Shown: positions 35,866 through 47,732, numbered from the stretch's first letter. The stretch: DNA of 64,000 nucleotides from Cercospora beticola (GCF_033473495.1 NC_088939.1:3100001-3164000), one strand, 5' to 3'. Notes: generated by a model from the letters alone, not told the origin. Made by a program: numbers and translations.

Positions 35866-36624
35866 GGTGGTGCTCGCGGGTGTGGGTGTTGGAGAAAGGA
35901 AGCCGGGTGACGGGCAGAGGGTGGTTTTGTCGGGGCGCTGACTAGCTAGCTTTGCATGATCCCACAGTGCAATTATTACTGGAGCTGGGAAACGTGGTAG
36001 AGAGGCAGCGCTACCCCCGAAGGCGAAGGTAAGCAGCCAAGTGCGGTCGTTGGAGAGCAGGCGAGCCTGGATCCTCACTCCCTGTGCCGGAGGCCGCTGG
36101 CGCCAGAGAACCGCCAGACGAGGCGGCGTCAAGGCGCTCGCGGTCGTCGGGCGAAGTGAAACAGAGGCCGACGCTGGCCCGGGACACGATTGCGCAGAAA
36201 ACGTCGCCGCTGTTGCTCCGCAGGGAAGAGGGAAACGGGGCGGCGACGAAAGTGAGGTCAAAGGCGCGCGCGCCTGCCGTCGATCTTCCCAGGCCGGCCC
36301 TGCTGCTCATCAGGAAAGTGCTGCCAGACCCGCGCGGAGAAGTCGCGGCCCGAAATAGCTCGTCCGTGTCGCCGCTTCTCTGGGCGCAACTTTCGCGTCC
36401 GCTGCTCTCGTGCTCCACCACCACCGCACCCGGTGTTCACTTCGACATCATTCCTGCGCGAGCGACGGATCCGGTACGAGACGGGGCGAAGAAAGACAAT
36501 GCATTGCTATCGAGGAGAAGAACGTCTTCCTACCACACGGCACCAGACCGCCCACCGCCCCGACACTCCACGCCGCACCCAGCCCAATCGCCTGCCACCG
36601 TGAAGCCTTCCCTGTCATGGCGAC
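35866..36624. other. GC-rich flank between two minus-strand genes
   Basis: Promoter region of the F-box-like gene. Open frames on both strands are Arg/Ala/Pro-rich and overlap each other, as expected for high-GC noncoding DNA. Confidence 0.5.
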
Positions 36625-38221
36625 TCAACGCACCCGCGCGCCGTCGTGCACTGCTTCGTACAGCTTGTGCAATTCCACGTGGTTGGCGCTATCCCTCGAG
36701 TACTTTCCCATATGCCCATCGCGGACAGCGTCGAGATGCGCTGCAGTCCCGGCCTCCTTTGTCAGCAGCATCTGCTTGCCCCACGACAAGTGCACCACGC
36801 TCTTGCTGATGAGCTTTGAGCGGAAACCTTGTTGAACAGTGATGGGTTGGTTGTGTCTGTCCCGCACGTCGGGTGGGAGCCGCCTGCTGCCCTCCTTCTC
36901 AACCTTGATCTCAGCTGCCGCAAGAGACCCACCGTACTGGCGATAGGCGACAACGGCAGGGAAGACCACAATGCGGACGATGGCCTCGGAATTCTCCTCC
37001 TGCTTCCTGAGCACCGCTCGTTCAAACCCTCTATCGTCCGTCACCTTGTCGTACGGGCTTGTTCGAATCATAGTCGCAAGATTGAGCGCCTCCATGCTGG
37101 CCGGCTCAAACTCTTCATCCTTGAAGGCTGGTGACCAATAGTACACCACATCTGGTGCTCGCCGGATCAAATGCGAGATCGATGCTGCGTGCTTGATAAT
37201 CTCGTCAAGAGCCTTGAGATCTTCCTCGCCCATACCACGAACAGACCTGTCAGATGCGTTCTTGCCAGCCCAGAAGGGCTTGAGCATTTTCGCAAGCTGG
37301 TGCCGGACCCGGAATACATCTTGCGCCAACAGATGTGCATCAATGCGGTTCTGGTTCACCAATGTCGCGCGCTCTTGAGTGCGCACGAAGCCTATGGACA
37401 TATTAGTGGCTGAAGTGTGGAAAAGCATAGCATGGCTCACCATCATGCGTAGTGCCGCTCGTATCAATGCTCTCCAGCTTCTCCCGCAGCTCATCGTCTG
37501 CTCCGAACAAATAGTCACCAAAGACATGTTCTTTCAGGGCCCGAGCCACGACACCCATCACAATCGCTTTTCGAGCTTCGGCATCGGTCAGCAGCTCCTT
37601 CCACCCTTCTTCCCCTTTTCGTCCACCCATAGCGATCGACCCGATGTAGCGCACGAGCTGCTCCTTGGATGACTTGAGAAGCTTATCTGTGTAACCCGTC
37701 TCTGTCTTGGAGACCAAGGGCACGCGACTGGCAAAATCCACGAGCTTTCCTTTGAGCTCTTCAATTCCGAGCACCAACATTTCGTCCTTGCCATTGTTGT
37801 CTGAGCCGGCATCAGAGCTCTGTTCAAGGCGCGCACGAAAGAGTGCTCGGCCTACATCCTCGTCGAAGCGTGTAGTCAATGTAGGTGGGTTTCCCCTGTC
37901 GCTGGGTCCAGAGTTCCCGAACTGCTCATCGATATCCGGTGGTGCTTCGGAACTGGCACTCGACACGCTGTCAGTTGAACCAAGCTCCGAGATATCGATG
38001 TCCATAGCCTCATCATCGTCTTGAGGCCGGGGTTTGTAGCGTTCCTGACGGCTCCGGAAACTGCTCTTGCCTGGACTTTGTGTCTTGTGGGGTGATAGTC
38101 TGTTGCTACCTGTGCGCAACAGCGGCTCATTGCTGAAGCTCACTCCAGGCTTGCCGGGGTTCCTGGACGAAGCAGGTCCTGGTCGAGCCTTACGCCCGCC
38201 GTTTTGTTGAGTCCTCCTCAT
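36625..38221 (-). CDS. Unrecognised protein with disordered N-terminus and globular C-terminal half
   Basis: Exons 37441-38221 and 36625-37391 join in phase across a 49-nt GTGAGC...CCATAG intron, giving 515 residues. Start chosen at MRRTQQNGGRK (38221). Residues 1 to about 150 are basic then Ser/Asp-rich and disordered. The rest looks folded: ELKGKLVDFASRVPLVSKT, LVRYIGSIAMGG, KAIVMGVVARALKEHVFG, LLAQDVFRVRHQLAKMLKPF, ALDEIIKHAASISHLIRR, VVYYWSPAFKDEEFEP, IVRIVVFPAVVAYRQYGG. It has the look of a conserved filamentous-fungal family but I cannot assign a domain or a function. Confidence 0.75.
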
Positions 38222-39579
38222 CTTGGGTACGGTCAGAAGAAGCGATGGTGGGAAGTCCAGAAAGATCAGCTGCGAGGCCTTGTCGACGTTGTCGGAGCCG
38301 CGCGGACAGTCAGGATCGTGATGTTTGCGACAGGTCCAACAAAGCAAAGCATCGTTTGCCCGCAAGCATGCAAGGAGGGAATTGCTTTGTTATCGAAGCA
38401 TACATTCCAGAAATGTGACTGCGCAACGTCACGAGGCACGTGCTGCAACTTCAAAACATGGCCGAAAACGATCCGTTGGCCAAGGTGAGTCTTGTCTTGC
38501 AGACCTCCACTACTGACTATCATAACACAGTGAAGTTTGCAACCACTCTGCTGCGGAGAATGTCCGACGTCTGCATCTGTTCAGGTTTATTATTTGTGTC
38601 ATTGGTGATTCCACCTCACCATCAACTCAGGCTCTTCATGCTGGAGTATTCGGACAGCACAAAGCACATTGGCGAGTAATCAATCTGCTTGGGGCCATTT
38701 CGGACCCTAGTACTGATGGAAATTGGAGAACAGCCAACGTCTCGCAAGACTGACTGTGATGAAATTTCGCCGTCGTGCCTGCTTCATATGATAGCTTGCA
38801 TAGCGTCTGTTGGATTTGCAGGCGTTCGGACACTGGCCAAGGAGCCTTTCCTCCACCCGAGAGACATCCCGCCACGATATCTACCGCACGTACAGTGTCG
38901 TGTCCAATGGGGCTGCTGCTCTTTCTGCTGCCTATGCCGCTCTTGCCACGAGAAATCAGTCCATCACGGCACAGTTGCACGAGTGCACATGAGCTCAGTC
39001 AAGCAACAGGCGAGTAGTCTGGTTTGAAAGGCTTTGCCGCCGTAGTGACAATGCCAAGTGTGGCGATGCATCGGGACCAACATTAGTCGCCAAGCTGTTT
39101 CTAGCGGGCATCACCTTTGTCGCATCGTTTTCGCTCCACGTGGAATGCCAAAGGATGGCATGGACTCGCGGGTGATGAGGCGGGAAGAGGGATAGAATAG
39201 ACTAGGATACAAGACAGGACAGGACAGAACAGCCTCCTTTCTAGATCCTCACGTGACGGGCACAAGAGACTCAGCCTCAGCTCTCTGACGTATCCTCAGC
39301 TTCGCATGTAACGGTGTGTGCCACCCCTCCACAATGCTGCCTCGAGCGGCAAAGCGTTGTGGTGATTTGCTGGACGGAGCTTGGTGGGTGTGATGCGCGT
39401 ATATCACGATGCGCCATGCATTGCTGCTGCCAACTTTTCTGTGTTACCGTTATTTGCTCGCACCTGCCACTCACGTCGCCAGCCAGCGCTTCTCTGTTCT
39501 TGAGTGAAGCAGCCCGGCGCTTCGAATCCACGACACTCGACACTTGCGACCAACACTGACAAGCAGACGGCATTGCAGC
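38222..39579. other. Intergenic with a possible unannotated plus-strand gene
   Basis: Divergent promoter of the 36.6 kb gene, then three open segments on the plus strand between 38458 and 38992 (see findings). After about 39.05 kb there is nothing except a short GACAGGACAGGACAGAACAG run near 39215. The 5' leader of the spartin-like gene is at the end. Confidence 0.4.
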
Positions 39580-41166
39580 ATGGCTTCGCACGATGATCCC
39601 AAGCTGCTCTACGCAATCAAGGGCATCAAGGCCTACCACATCCAGGATGGACAAGAGCAGGATCTCTGCCCATCGGGCCCACAGACACTCTCGTTGCTCA
39701 TGGTGCCCACCGCTTCAGCCTTCGCAGACCCCACTACAGCAGGCGGCACTCCAGACCAGGACTTCTACCTGCACTTGAACCTGCCCCCGGAGCTTGACCT
39801 ACCACTTCCCGCAACGACGCAAGTCTATCACCAGCCGCCTACCAGCTATCTGATCCCAAGATGGGATATGGGCCCAGGCGCCGGCGCCTTCACCCGCATC
39901 GAGTTTCCCAAGATTGGCAGCGGCGTCACCCAAGACGATGTAGACACGTTCGAAACGATCCTCGCCCAGTGTACTGCATTCCTCGAGCGCGCGAAACCCC
40001 CGAACCCAGCACAGAAGAGCGAGAAGGGAGGCGTCTACAATCCCCAAGACTACGCGCCAGGAGGACAATTTGCCCACGATGATGTCTACGGCAAGAAACA
40101 TGGCGAGATTGTGCTGATCGACGAGGACAATGGCAGCGTAGTGGGTGAAGTAGCAGGTGATGCACAGATCATTGAAGATTCGAAGCTCAAGCCAGGCTCG
40201 AAAGATCCCGTCGAAGTGCAGATCAGCGAGGATGGCAAGAGGATCGAGGTTCGGCCAGTGTCTGAGGACTACCTGCGCATGGCCCGACACCCAGCCTACA
40301 AGGACAGCAGCATCGTCCAGAATGCCGCGACAGCGTCCCGTCTACTCGTGACTTCGTCATCGTTCGTTGGCAATTGGTTCACGAAAGGCGCAGAGAACTT
40401 TACCAGGAGCACGAAACCAGTGGCCAAGCCTGTCGAATTCAAACCGGCAACCCATCAGCGAGCACGAAAAGTGAACACGTTCACTACCAGCGTCGCTTCG
40501 ACCTCGAGCAAGACAATTGGACAGATTGGCAACCATATCCAGAACTTCACTGCAAAGGCCAGCGGGCACAAGAAAGACCGATCCCACAAGGGTTACGACG
40601 AGAAGGGCAATCCTCTCGACAAGAATGATTACAAGCCAGGCATTTTGAACAAGAGCATGATTGCATTCACAACAGTGATGGACGGCATAGCAACAAGTGG
40701 CATGACGCTATTGAATAGTAGTGGGGCAGCTGCAAGTACAATGGTAGGACATCGGTGGGGCGCGGAAGCTGGATCGATCGCTGGCGAGCTTGCAGGCGGT
40801 GTCAAGAATGTTGGTCTCGTCTACATCGATGTGACCGGTGTGTCGCGAAAAGCAGTCATCAAGTCCGTAGCGAAGGGCATGGTGATCGGCAAGGTGCGCG
40901 GTGGTGGCGAGGTGGTCGTTGGAGGTGGCGACGGCGGAGATCTTACTGACGACGAGAAGAAGAGGATGGAGGCCGAATACAGGAAGCAGGCACAAGCGCA
41001 GCCATCATCCTCTAGCACGTATGGCGCGGCACCCGAGGGTGGCTATCTGCCTACTAGCGAAACGTACGACCCAGCAGGCTTTGGTAATGCCGCACCTCCA
41101 AGATATCAGGAGTTTGGGCAGCCAGGAGGAGGGTCTGCTTCACACCAGTATGATCAGAAGCGATAA
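39580..41166 (+). CDS. Senescence/spartin-domain protein
   Basis: Single-exon gene, 528 residues. The C-terminal part (about residues 245-450) fits the senescence/spartin domain: RLLVTSSSFVGNWFTKGAEN, ILNKSMIAFTTVMDGIATSG, GHRWGAEAGSIAGELAGGVK, VGLVYIDVTGVSRKAVIKSV. Spartin in animals binds lipid droplets and endosomes. The N-terminal region (YAIKGIKAYHIQDG, TLSLLMVP, FTRIEFPKIGSGV) resembles the beta-rich plant-senescence-related N-terminal half. The tail is Gly-rich then Gln/Ser/Pro-rich. The start ATG at 39580 follows GCAGC and begins MASHDDPKLL. Role in the fungus is unknown, perhaps lipid droplet or membrane association. Confidence 0.8.
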   Translation: MASHDDPKLLYAIKGIKAYHIQDGQEQDLCPSGPQTLSLLMVPTASAFADPTTAGGTPDQDFYLHLNLPPELDLPLPATTQVYHQPPTSYLIPRWDMGPGAGAFTRIEFPKIGSGVTQDDVDTFETILAQCTAFLERAKPPNPAQKSEKGGVYNPQDYAPGGQFAHDDVYGKKHGEIVLIDEDNGSVVGEVAGDAQIIEDSKLKPGSKDPVEVQISEDGKRIEVRPVSEDYLRMARHPAYKDSSIVQNAATASRLLVTSSSFVGNWFTKGAENFTRSTKPVAKPVEFKPATHQRARKVNTFTTSVASTSSKTIGQIGNHIQNFTAKASGHKKDRSHKGYDEKGNPLDKNDYKPGILNKSMIAFTTVMDGIATSGMTLLNSSGAAASTMVGHRWGAEAGSIAGELAGGVKNVGLVYIDVTGVSRKAVIKSVAKGMVIGKVRGGGEVVVGGGDGGDLTDDEKKRMEAEYRKQAQAQPSSSSTYGAAPEGGYLPTSETYDPAGFGNAAPPRYQEFGQPGGGSASHQYDQKR

Positions 41167-41441
41167 GGATTAGGGTGTTGAAGGCATTGAGCACAGCGCA
41201 TGAGATACCACCAGCAGATCGGACTTTCTAGCAGCATGAAATAGCATACAATGTATATGAGTCAACTGAGATTTGACCTCATTCACGCCCTGCAACATCG
41301 TGTTCGTGCTCGCGGCGGTCTTCAGCCTAAACTTTCAACCCCAATCGCTTCCATCAGCGGCATGCCACTTCCATTCCTACATAGAAACAGGTCACCACTT
41401 TCCATCTCCTCTAAACAATCCCCAATTTTTCGCCAAGAACA

Positions 41442-42705
41442 ATGGCAGACCACAAGACGTGTCCCCCGCTCACGCGCGAGTCTGTGAAGGCTGCTCATAA
41501 GCGTATTGAGCCCTACATCTACCGCACGCCAGTTGCGACATGCGAGACAATAGATCGTATCGCAAGCACAGCGCAATCGGAAAGAGATGAAGGGCAACCT
41601 GTTGGACAAGAGAAGTCCAACGGGACAGCGAGGCCTAAAGTGAGATTGTTCTTCAAATGTGAAAATCAGCAACGCATTGGTGCTTTCAAGGCTCGCGGGG
41701 CGTTTCATGCTTTGGGCAGATTGATTCAGGAGGATGGCTTGGAGAATGTGAGGAAGAGGGGAGTTGTGACGCATAGTAGTGGTAGGTCGTGTCGTATATT
41801 GTCTAACTGAGAAATGTAAACCATGCTGATGCGAAAAGGTAGGTAACCACGCTCAAGCACTCGCTCTTGCGGCAAAGACTCATGGAGTTCCCGCGCACAT
41901 TGTCATGCCTGGAATTAGCACGCCGAGCAAGATCGCCGGAACGAAATCACATGGCGCGAATGTCATATTCTCAGGCTCGACTTCTGATGAGAGGGAAGCT
42001 GTGGTGGCAGATGTCATCAAAGAGACTGGTGCTACGCTTGTGCCGCCTTATGATCATCCAGATATTATTCTGGGACAGGGAACTCAGGCTTTGGAATTGG
42101 AAGAACAGGTTGAGGAATTTTTGAAAGGTGATCACAAGCGTAGTGCGAATGGGAGGACGGGGCTGGATGTTGTGGTGGCGGGAATAGGTGGCGGAGGAAT
42201 GCTGTCGGGTGTGGCGACTGCTTTGCATGGGACTGGTATCAAGGTGTTCGGAGCGGAGCCAAACTTTGAAGGCGCTAATGATGCTGAGTTGGGGTTGGAG
42301 CAGAATAAGAGGATTGAGAAGGTGAAGACTTTGACTATCGCAGATGGGCTGAGGACACCTGTGGGTGTGATCCCGTGGTCAATCGTTACGGATAAAGAGA
42401 AGTTGGAGGGGGTGTTTTCCGTGACCGAAGAGGAGATCAAGGCCGCTTTGAGACTGGCTATGGAGAGGGCGAAGCTGTTTATTGAGCCAAGCGCAGCTGT
42501 GCCTTTGGCCGTTGTGTTGTACAACGAAGACTTCAGGAAGATGATCGAGGAGATGTCCGGAGGCAATGGGTCGAACATTGGTATCGTCCTGAGCGGAGGA
42601 AATACGACGGTCGAAGCTATTGCTAAGCTGTTCGCCCCAAGTGAAAGGCAAGCAGGGCAGGTTGGAGTGAATGGTGAAAAGGTTGCCGAAAATGTTGCTG
42701 GTTAG
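41442..42705 (+). CDS. Serine racemase / threonine-serine dehydratase-type PLP enzyme
   Basis: Fold type II pyridoxal-phosphate enzyme. Exons 41442-41781 and 41843-42705 join in phase (SSG|NHAQALALAA) across a 61-nt intron with branch CTAAC; 400 residues. The Schiff-base lysine is Lys83 in QRIGAFKARGAF. The phosphate-binding Gly-rich loop is AGIGGGGMLSG, and the Asn after SSG is in the usual position. There is no C-terminal ACT-type regulatory domain, so it is not the feedback-controlled biosynthetic threonine deaminase Ilv1. Closest functional classes are serine racemase, catabolic serine/threonine dehydratase and yeast 3-hydroxyaspartate dehydratase (SRY1); these cannot be separated by eye. 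A hydrophilic insert lies at about residues 43-65, before the first core strand. Confidence 0.9.
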
Positions 42706-43147
42706 GCATCGGGCTGCGATGAAGGCATAGCTGATGACATTTCAAAGCATAGAGGATAGAAATACACGTGTACAGCAGCGCTTGGTCGGCAGCCACCTCA
42801 TCGTGTCGATTGTGTTGGCACAATTCAATTACTCATGTGCTGGGCATGTGTTGGGCATGTGAAGTTGATGCCTGAGGTGAATTTGAGAAGACTGATGTAA
42901 TCACTTGGCGCGGGGTGCTCGTAGTTGCCTCTGGAAACTGTGGCGGAACTAACCGATTGGACCGTGCACTTTGGGCGTAAAATCACTCCTTCGCAAACAC
43001 TCAACAAGCTCTTGTGCCAGTCACTCCTGCACTTCAATAACCTCTCTCTCGTCGGACTCGACCACAAACGAAGCTCGACCGTCGATTACTGCACCGTTCG
43101 CGACAGCGCGCACATCGCAACCACATAACACACACCGACCGCCAAAC
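42706..43147. other. Promoter and leader of the Ran gene
   Basis: 442 bp between the PLP enzyme stop and the Ran ATG, with a duplicated GCTGGGCATGTGTTGGGCATGTG word near 42841 and a pyrimidine-rich leader after about 43000. No gene. Confidence 0.5.
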
Positions 43148-44029
43148 ATGGCAGAGGCTCAGGCGACTCCCACTTTCAAGCTCGTGCTTGTCGGTGACGG
43201 AGGTACTGGAAAGGTGGGTCACACTACGCGTGCAAAAGAGTTGGCGGGATAGTCGGCTTGTTATGGTGGAGGATGGCGACAGCAGGGGCGGCAGCAACAG
43301 CAGAAGGATACTGACAACAAATCTTCCAGACCACATTCGTCAAGCGCCATTTGACCGGAGAGTTCGAAAAGAAGTACATTGCAACACTTGGTGTCGAGGT
43401 CCACCCACTTGGCTTCACCACAGTAAGTAATACCACTGGATTTGCAACCCGTCCACGAGCGGCTACTGACTCTCCACCTAGAACCTGGGCCAGATCCAGT
43501 TCGATGTGTGGGACACCGCCGGTCAAGAGAAGTTCGGTGGTCTCCGTGATGGATACTACATCAACGGTCAATGCGGTATCATTATGTTCGATGTCACATC
43601 TCGCATTACCTACAAGAACGTGCCAAACTGGCACCGCGATCTCGTCCGTGTTTGCGAAAACATCCCGATCGTTCTCACTGGAAACAAGGTCGATGTGAAG
43701 GAGCGAAAGGTCAAGGCCAAGACTATCACTTTCCACCGCAAGAAGAACCTCCAGTACTACGACATCTCGGCCAAGTCCAACTACAACTTCGAGAAGCCAT
43801 TCCTGTGGCTCGCTCGCAAGCTCGTCGGCAACCAGTCTCTGGTACGTAATATGGCGCGAAGCAAGGGTATCGGAAGCATGTACTGACCAGATCGCAGGAA
43901 TTCGTCGCAGCACCAGCTCTCGCACCACCGGAGGTTTCGGTCGATCCAGCCGCCATGGAGCAGTACCAGAAGGAAATGGCAGACGCGGCCAACATGCCAC
44001 TCCCAGACGAGGAGGACCCAGACTTGTAA
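43148..44029 (+). CDS. GSP1: GTP-binding nuclear protein Ran
   Basis: Small GTPase directing nuclear import and export, spindle assembly and nuclear envelope formation. Exons are 43148-43213, 43330-43422, 43482-43841 and 43898-44029; exactly 216 residues, the universal Ran length. G1 is GDGGTGKTT, with an intron placed between GK and TT. Switch I includes [15 protein letters not shown]3 is [19 protein letters not shown]4 is TGNKVDVK and G5 is ISAKSNYNF. The acidic C-terminal DEEDPDL is the Ran signature. All introns are GT-AG in phase 0, so each exon is a whole number of codons. No ambiguity about identity. Confidence 0.98.
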
Positions 44030-45340
44030 ATACTGGGTACAATCACAACTTACGAAGTCACGGCACGATTAAGCATCAGGTCAGGATGGAGGTTGCACGT
44101 AAGCGGGACAGCGCACGCGCAAGACTGCCCGCAGCTGAGATGGCAGCAAGGTCACACGGACCAGGCGACGGACATGGCTTAGCGGTTGGTGTACTTTCTT
44201 CATCCCTTGAGCATTTCACGATGGCAATTTGCTACGGCATGCCACTCCTCACGAACCTCTAGAGAGAGCGCGAGGACACTTGCAAAAAGCGATGGCGTTC
44301 AACACATGCTGAACTGCATGAACTAGATAGACGAACTATACTGTAACGAAAAGCACGTTGATGCATTCGCAGGTCCCCCGCTCCACTTTCTATCGGTTCA
44401 GTTCCTGTTGTCCTACTACAGCTCGGTTCGTGCAGAAACAAACATCGAACCGCAGATCACAGCATATTCCGGTCCGCATCGTTGAGATCAGACCTTTTCC
44501 GATGCCTCCCATCTACCCCCACCTTTTTGTCCTACGACCATGTCAAGTCTTCTGTCCCCGCAGTGGGCCCCAAACCAAACGGTGGCTTATCACGGATGAC
44601 AAAGCCTTATACCGTCTGACTGGACGCCATGAGCGTTATATCTTGACCAGGTTCGATGCTGGTGCTTGCGACGGTTGCCAGTTCGGAGTAGTAACGACTA
44701 GACTCAGGGTGCCGACAACGGTTGTGAGGCCAAATGTGCACGAATGCTAGCCCGATGTCTCCTCTTATGGAATGCCAGCAGAAGCACGGGTTGGCCAAGT
44801 TGTGCTTGTGGATGCGGGGAGGCTATCCAACTCCTCCTACGTCCTATCTCGACAATGGGGAAGAAGCCGCGTGAATGTTTGGGAGACATGCGCGTATGCT
44901 GTTTCAACAAAGGTTAAGCCAAGGAAGGCCAAGAAGATCAAAAGGTCATGCGCAAATTGGGGGTTGGAGCAGTTAGTGCAAGGTATGTCTATTGTGATAT
45001 GGAATCCAGATGCAGAGATTCTGCCTCATGGATTTGCCAAACTCCAGGCTTGACGTATACGCATACCAGAAACCAACACGCGCCGTGAACGACTTGCCAA
45101 ACCGTAGCGTGAACTACACGGAGTCTGCCAGATCCTATAGTGATCGAGCACGGACTGCTTGCGAACGTTGTGAAGACCGTGGTTGTTCATTCTTGGCAAC
45201 TAAGATCTGAGACTCCCTACCAAAGTGCTAGATGCATTTCGCGGGGTATATATGGAGGTCTGCGCGCATATGCTTCCATGAACTCGATATAGAAATCACC
45301 GCAATCATCGAAACTTCTCCGCAGCATTTCTCCCTTAAGC
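44030..45340. other. Intergenic, no gene recognised
   Basis: 3' flank of the Ran gene and promoter of the next gene. Plus-strand frames at 44358-44750 and 44772-45053 lack coherent composition or start context. A TATA box lies at 45247. Confidence 0.5.
45247..45253 (+). promoter_or_regulatory. TATA box of the downstream F-box-like gene
   Basis: TATATAT in GGGGTATATATGG, 88-94 nt before the ATG at 45341; a plausible distance for a fungal TATA element with a short leader. Confidence 0.45.
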
Positions 45341-45997
45341 ATGGCGTCAAATAACATGCAACTCCGCGAAGACCAACAGATCAAGATATGGAGCCTGCCT
45401 CAGGAGATAAGAGACATTATATACGAAGAAGCCTTGACGAATACTGATGCGCCTGGCCAATTGCCCTCTGAGCTCTACCGCGTCTGCCATCGAATGCGTA
45501 GAGAAACACGTCGTCTATACGAACACAAGAAGATCCGTTCGGAAGTCTTTTGGAACTATTGGAAGCCGTTCTCATACAGTATCTCCGATCAGAACGCTAT
45601 TTTGTCGTACAGGCAACTCCACATTCGGACGCCTCAAAATCCAAATTTTGCCTCATTACGCCTGGACTTCATTATGAGCCACGCGGTTACAGGCCATAGA
45701 CGAGTCTCCATGGTAAACATCTCACTCGTTTCGGAAACGGGAGAAATTCTTCCATTTAGGCTCAGACCACGACTTGACATCGTTGGGCCAGATCTCTATG
45801 CACAATCGAATTATCTGGTCGATGTCGCGATTGCGAAGGTGCTAGAAGAAGCGGGACATTATTTGAGTAAGACGATAGACTATCAAGATGCTCGACAGAG
45901 GAAAATGGGCTCCGATCTGTGTTGCGAATTGGATAAGAGTGTCCGTCGCTTGAAATCGGGTTGGACGACTGTAATCTTGAACCAGGCAGATTTGTGA
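45341..45997 (+). CDS. Small F-box-like / 2EXR-type protein
   Basis: Single exon, 218 residues, ATG at 45341 (MASNNMQLREDQQ). Residues 14-35 read KIWSLPQEIRDIIYEEALTN, the F-box-like opening, followed by LYRVCHRMRRETRRLYEHKK, the paired helix of the same fold. The rest (SYRQLHIRTPQNPNFASLRL, VNISLVSETGEILPFRLRPR, VDVAIAKVLEEAGHYLSK) is mixed alpha/beta with no match I recognise. It is the second such protein in the window but not closely similar to the one at 35.2 kb. Confidence 0.65.
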   Translation: MASNNMQLREDQQIKIWSLPQEIRDIIYEEALTNTDAPGQLPSELYRVCHRMRRETRRLYEHKKIRSEVFWNYWKPFSYSISDQNAILSYRQLHIRTPQNPNFASLRLDFIMSHAVTGHRRVSMVNISLVSETGEILPFRLRPRLDIVGPDLYAQSNYLVDVAIAKVLEEAGHYLSKTIDYQDARQRKMGSDLCCELDKSVRRLKSGWTTVILNQADL

Positions 45998-46459
45998 GTT
46001 GTCAACATTCTAGTCGCTCTACAAGGCAATGGAAAATACGAGAGAGAATCTGCCAAAGAACACGCCTGCTGATCTGTGTGACCGGACATGTGAGTCCCTG
46101 GTATCTGCAATATTCTTGCTTGCTTTGATAGAGTAGCTTTGTGATCTCATCTATCAGGATGGCAGGTATTCGTTCAATGTGGACAATTCTTGCATTATTA
46201 GATATGGCATAGTCACTTCCTCTGCACTTTTGCTACAGAAAGGATGGGCAGTCACGGTGGTGCATCAAGAGCCGTGCAAGCATAGCCGTGCAGCTTCCGG
46301 GGCCAAAAATGTTCTCAAAAGTACGCAGTCGTGCTGAATGTTTCGCACAGCTTCACACTTACATCATCGACGGGTCGTTCTTTCACTAGGGCTTCTGCAT
46401 TCCTGCTCTTCACTCCGACAACAACCCTCCGCTCCAGCTCACATAGAATTTCATCCAAC

Positions 46460-46711
46460 ATGGACAATCTTTCATCCAATTCTCAGGCCAAAGCTCTCGA
46501 GAGTCTAGATAGCTGGAAGTATCAAATCCTGTTCGGCATCTGGCTTGGAGGCACAGCTTTCGCATTTCATCGTATCCGACGTCAGCCATTCCGACAAGCT
46601 GTCAAAGTTGAGCAGTACGAGACTGTGTTCAAAAGTACTTCTTTAGCTGCGACAGTTGCGGGTATCGCGATGAGTGGGAGGGCCAACAGAACCAGACCGA
46701 GGGCTTTTTGA
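46460..46711 (+). CDS. Small predicted membrane protein, unknown
   Basis: 83 residues from the ATG at 46460 (MDNLSSNSQAKALESLDSWK); the frame stays open upstream to 46331 but has no earlier ATG. Two hydrophobic segments flank a basic stretch: YQILFGIWLGGTAFAFH, then RIRRQPFRQ, then STSLAATVAGIAMSG. This two-helix hairpin with a basic loop recalls small mitochondrial inner-membrane proteins, but I cannot place it in a family. No intron needed. Confidence 0.45.
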   Translation: MDNLSSNSQAKALESLDSWKYQILFGIWLGGTAFAFHRIRRQPFRQAVKVEQYETVFKSTSLAATVAGIAMSGRANRTRPRAF

Positions 46712-47732
46712 GAAAATTACCCGCACTGCAGCAAATTCAACGTTGACATTTAGAGATTGTCCAAAGCTGCCACAACTCCAGTAACTAGTGAGGATCTGGT
46801 CACTGTTGATACAGTCTGGAGATTGGCTGAGAATTGGCAGATTAATGGCCTTCCATGATCCATGCTGTCGTCCAGCGCCTGAACCCAGGCACTTAGACGA
46901 TCACCCCAGCCTGCCGTATCAGCCACGGCCCACCATCGACTTCAAAATTGACTCTCTGGATTCGATTTACAGATGGCAGACCTTATTGGTCATAAACGTG
47001 CGTCAACATCCCTAGACATGGACGAGCTTTTTTTTGGCTTCACGGCACTTGGGATGTCTCTCGGAGAGCAGATAAAACACATGGCTGGTGTGGACCGGAT
47101 CATGACAGGCTATCATGAGCACCCTAAGGTTGGCACGAGAGCTGCTCCACAGACGAGCAAGGGGATGTGGAGGTTGTTTCGGCGCATCTGAGGAGTTATG
47201 ATGGACACACACGAGGTCATCAGAAGGGATATTTTGAGGACGAATTGGGAGTGAGGCTGACTTCGCATACTCTCATCCACGTTACATTTGGCTAACAATG
47301 TAATTGCAGTGAAATGGAGTTGTTGAAGCGCACCTGAATCGCGCCTATCTATGAGGCTCGCAGTCAGAACATTGCTGTATGCTCGGCAGGAGGCGAGAAT
47401 CAGTTCCATTTGATCCGCGATGCAGTCTGGACTTGCGTACGGAGAGTACAGGAATGGAGATCTAGACCTTGAGCAAATCGGCATAAGTCTTGACTGAGCG
47501 TGCGCTTCAGGACATTGCTGGCGCCATTCTCTGGGGAGCGTTAGAGACAACACGGAGAACTCGCTGAGCTATTCCAGCAGGAACAAAGCAGCTGCAACGG
47601 CCAAGCCGAGTTGTGAGTACAATCGATTGTCCTTCATTGTACGGATGGTTTACGAGTAAAGACGTGGGTGTACAATGAAGGCTTTGTAGCTACTATGCCA
47701 TTGTCTCCCTTCAGAGAATATAATTGTCGAGC
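46712..47732. other. Intergenic with one weak ORF
   Basis: Plus-strand ATG frame 46973-47191 (MADLIGHKRASTSLDMDELF..., 72 residues, ending WRLFRRI) has acceptable composition, but no domain and no supporting intron logic. The rest is featureless. Confidence 0.3.

Noticed and set aside
35866..36261. N-terminal extension of the F-box-like protein
   Set aside because: Pro/Ala/Ser-rich GC-driven sequence; the ATG at 35865 directly precedes the folded part and is a better start.
39517..39530. GCTTCGAATCCAC, resembling a tRNA B box
   Set aside because: No matching A box at the required distance and no cloverleaf arms can be drawn.
44358..45210. Series of plus-strand frames between Ran and the F-box-like gene
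   Set aside because: No consistent composition, splice logic or recognisable motif.
47113..47553. 146-residue minus-strand frame
   Set aside because: Overlaps the weak plus-strand ORF, has an irregular Cys/Ser-rich composition and no supporting features.
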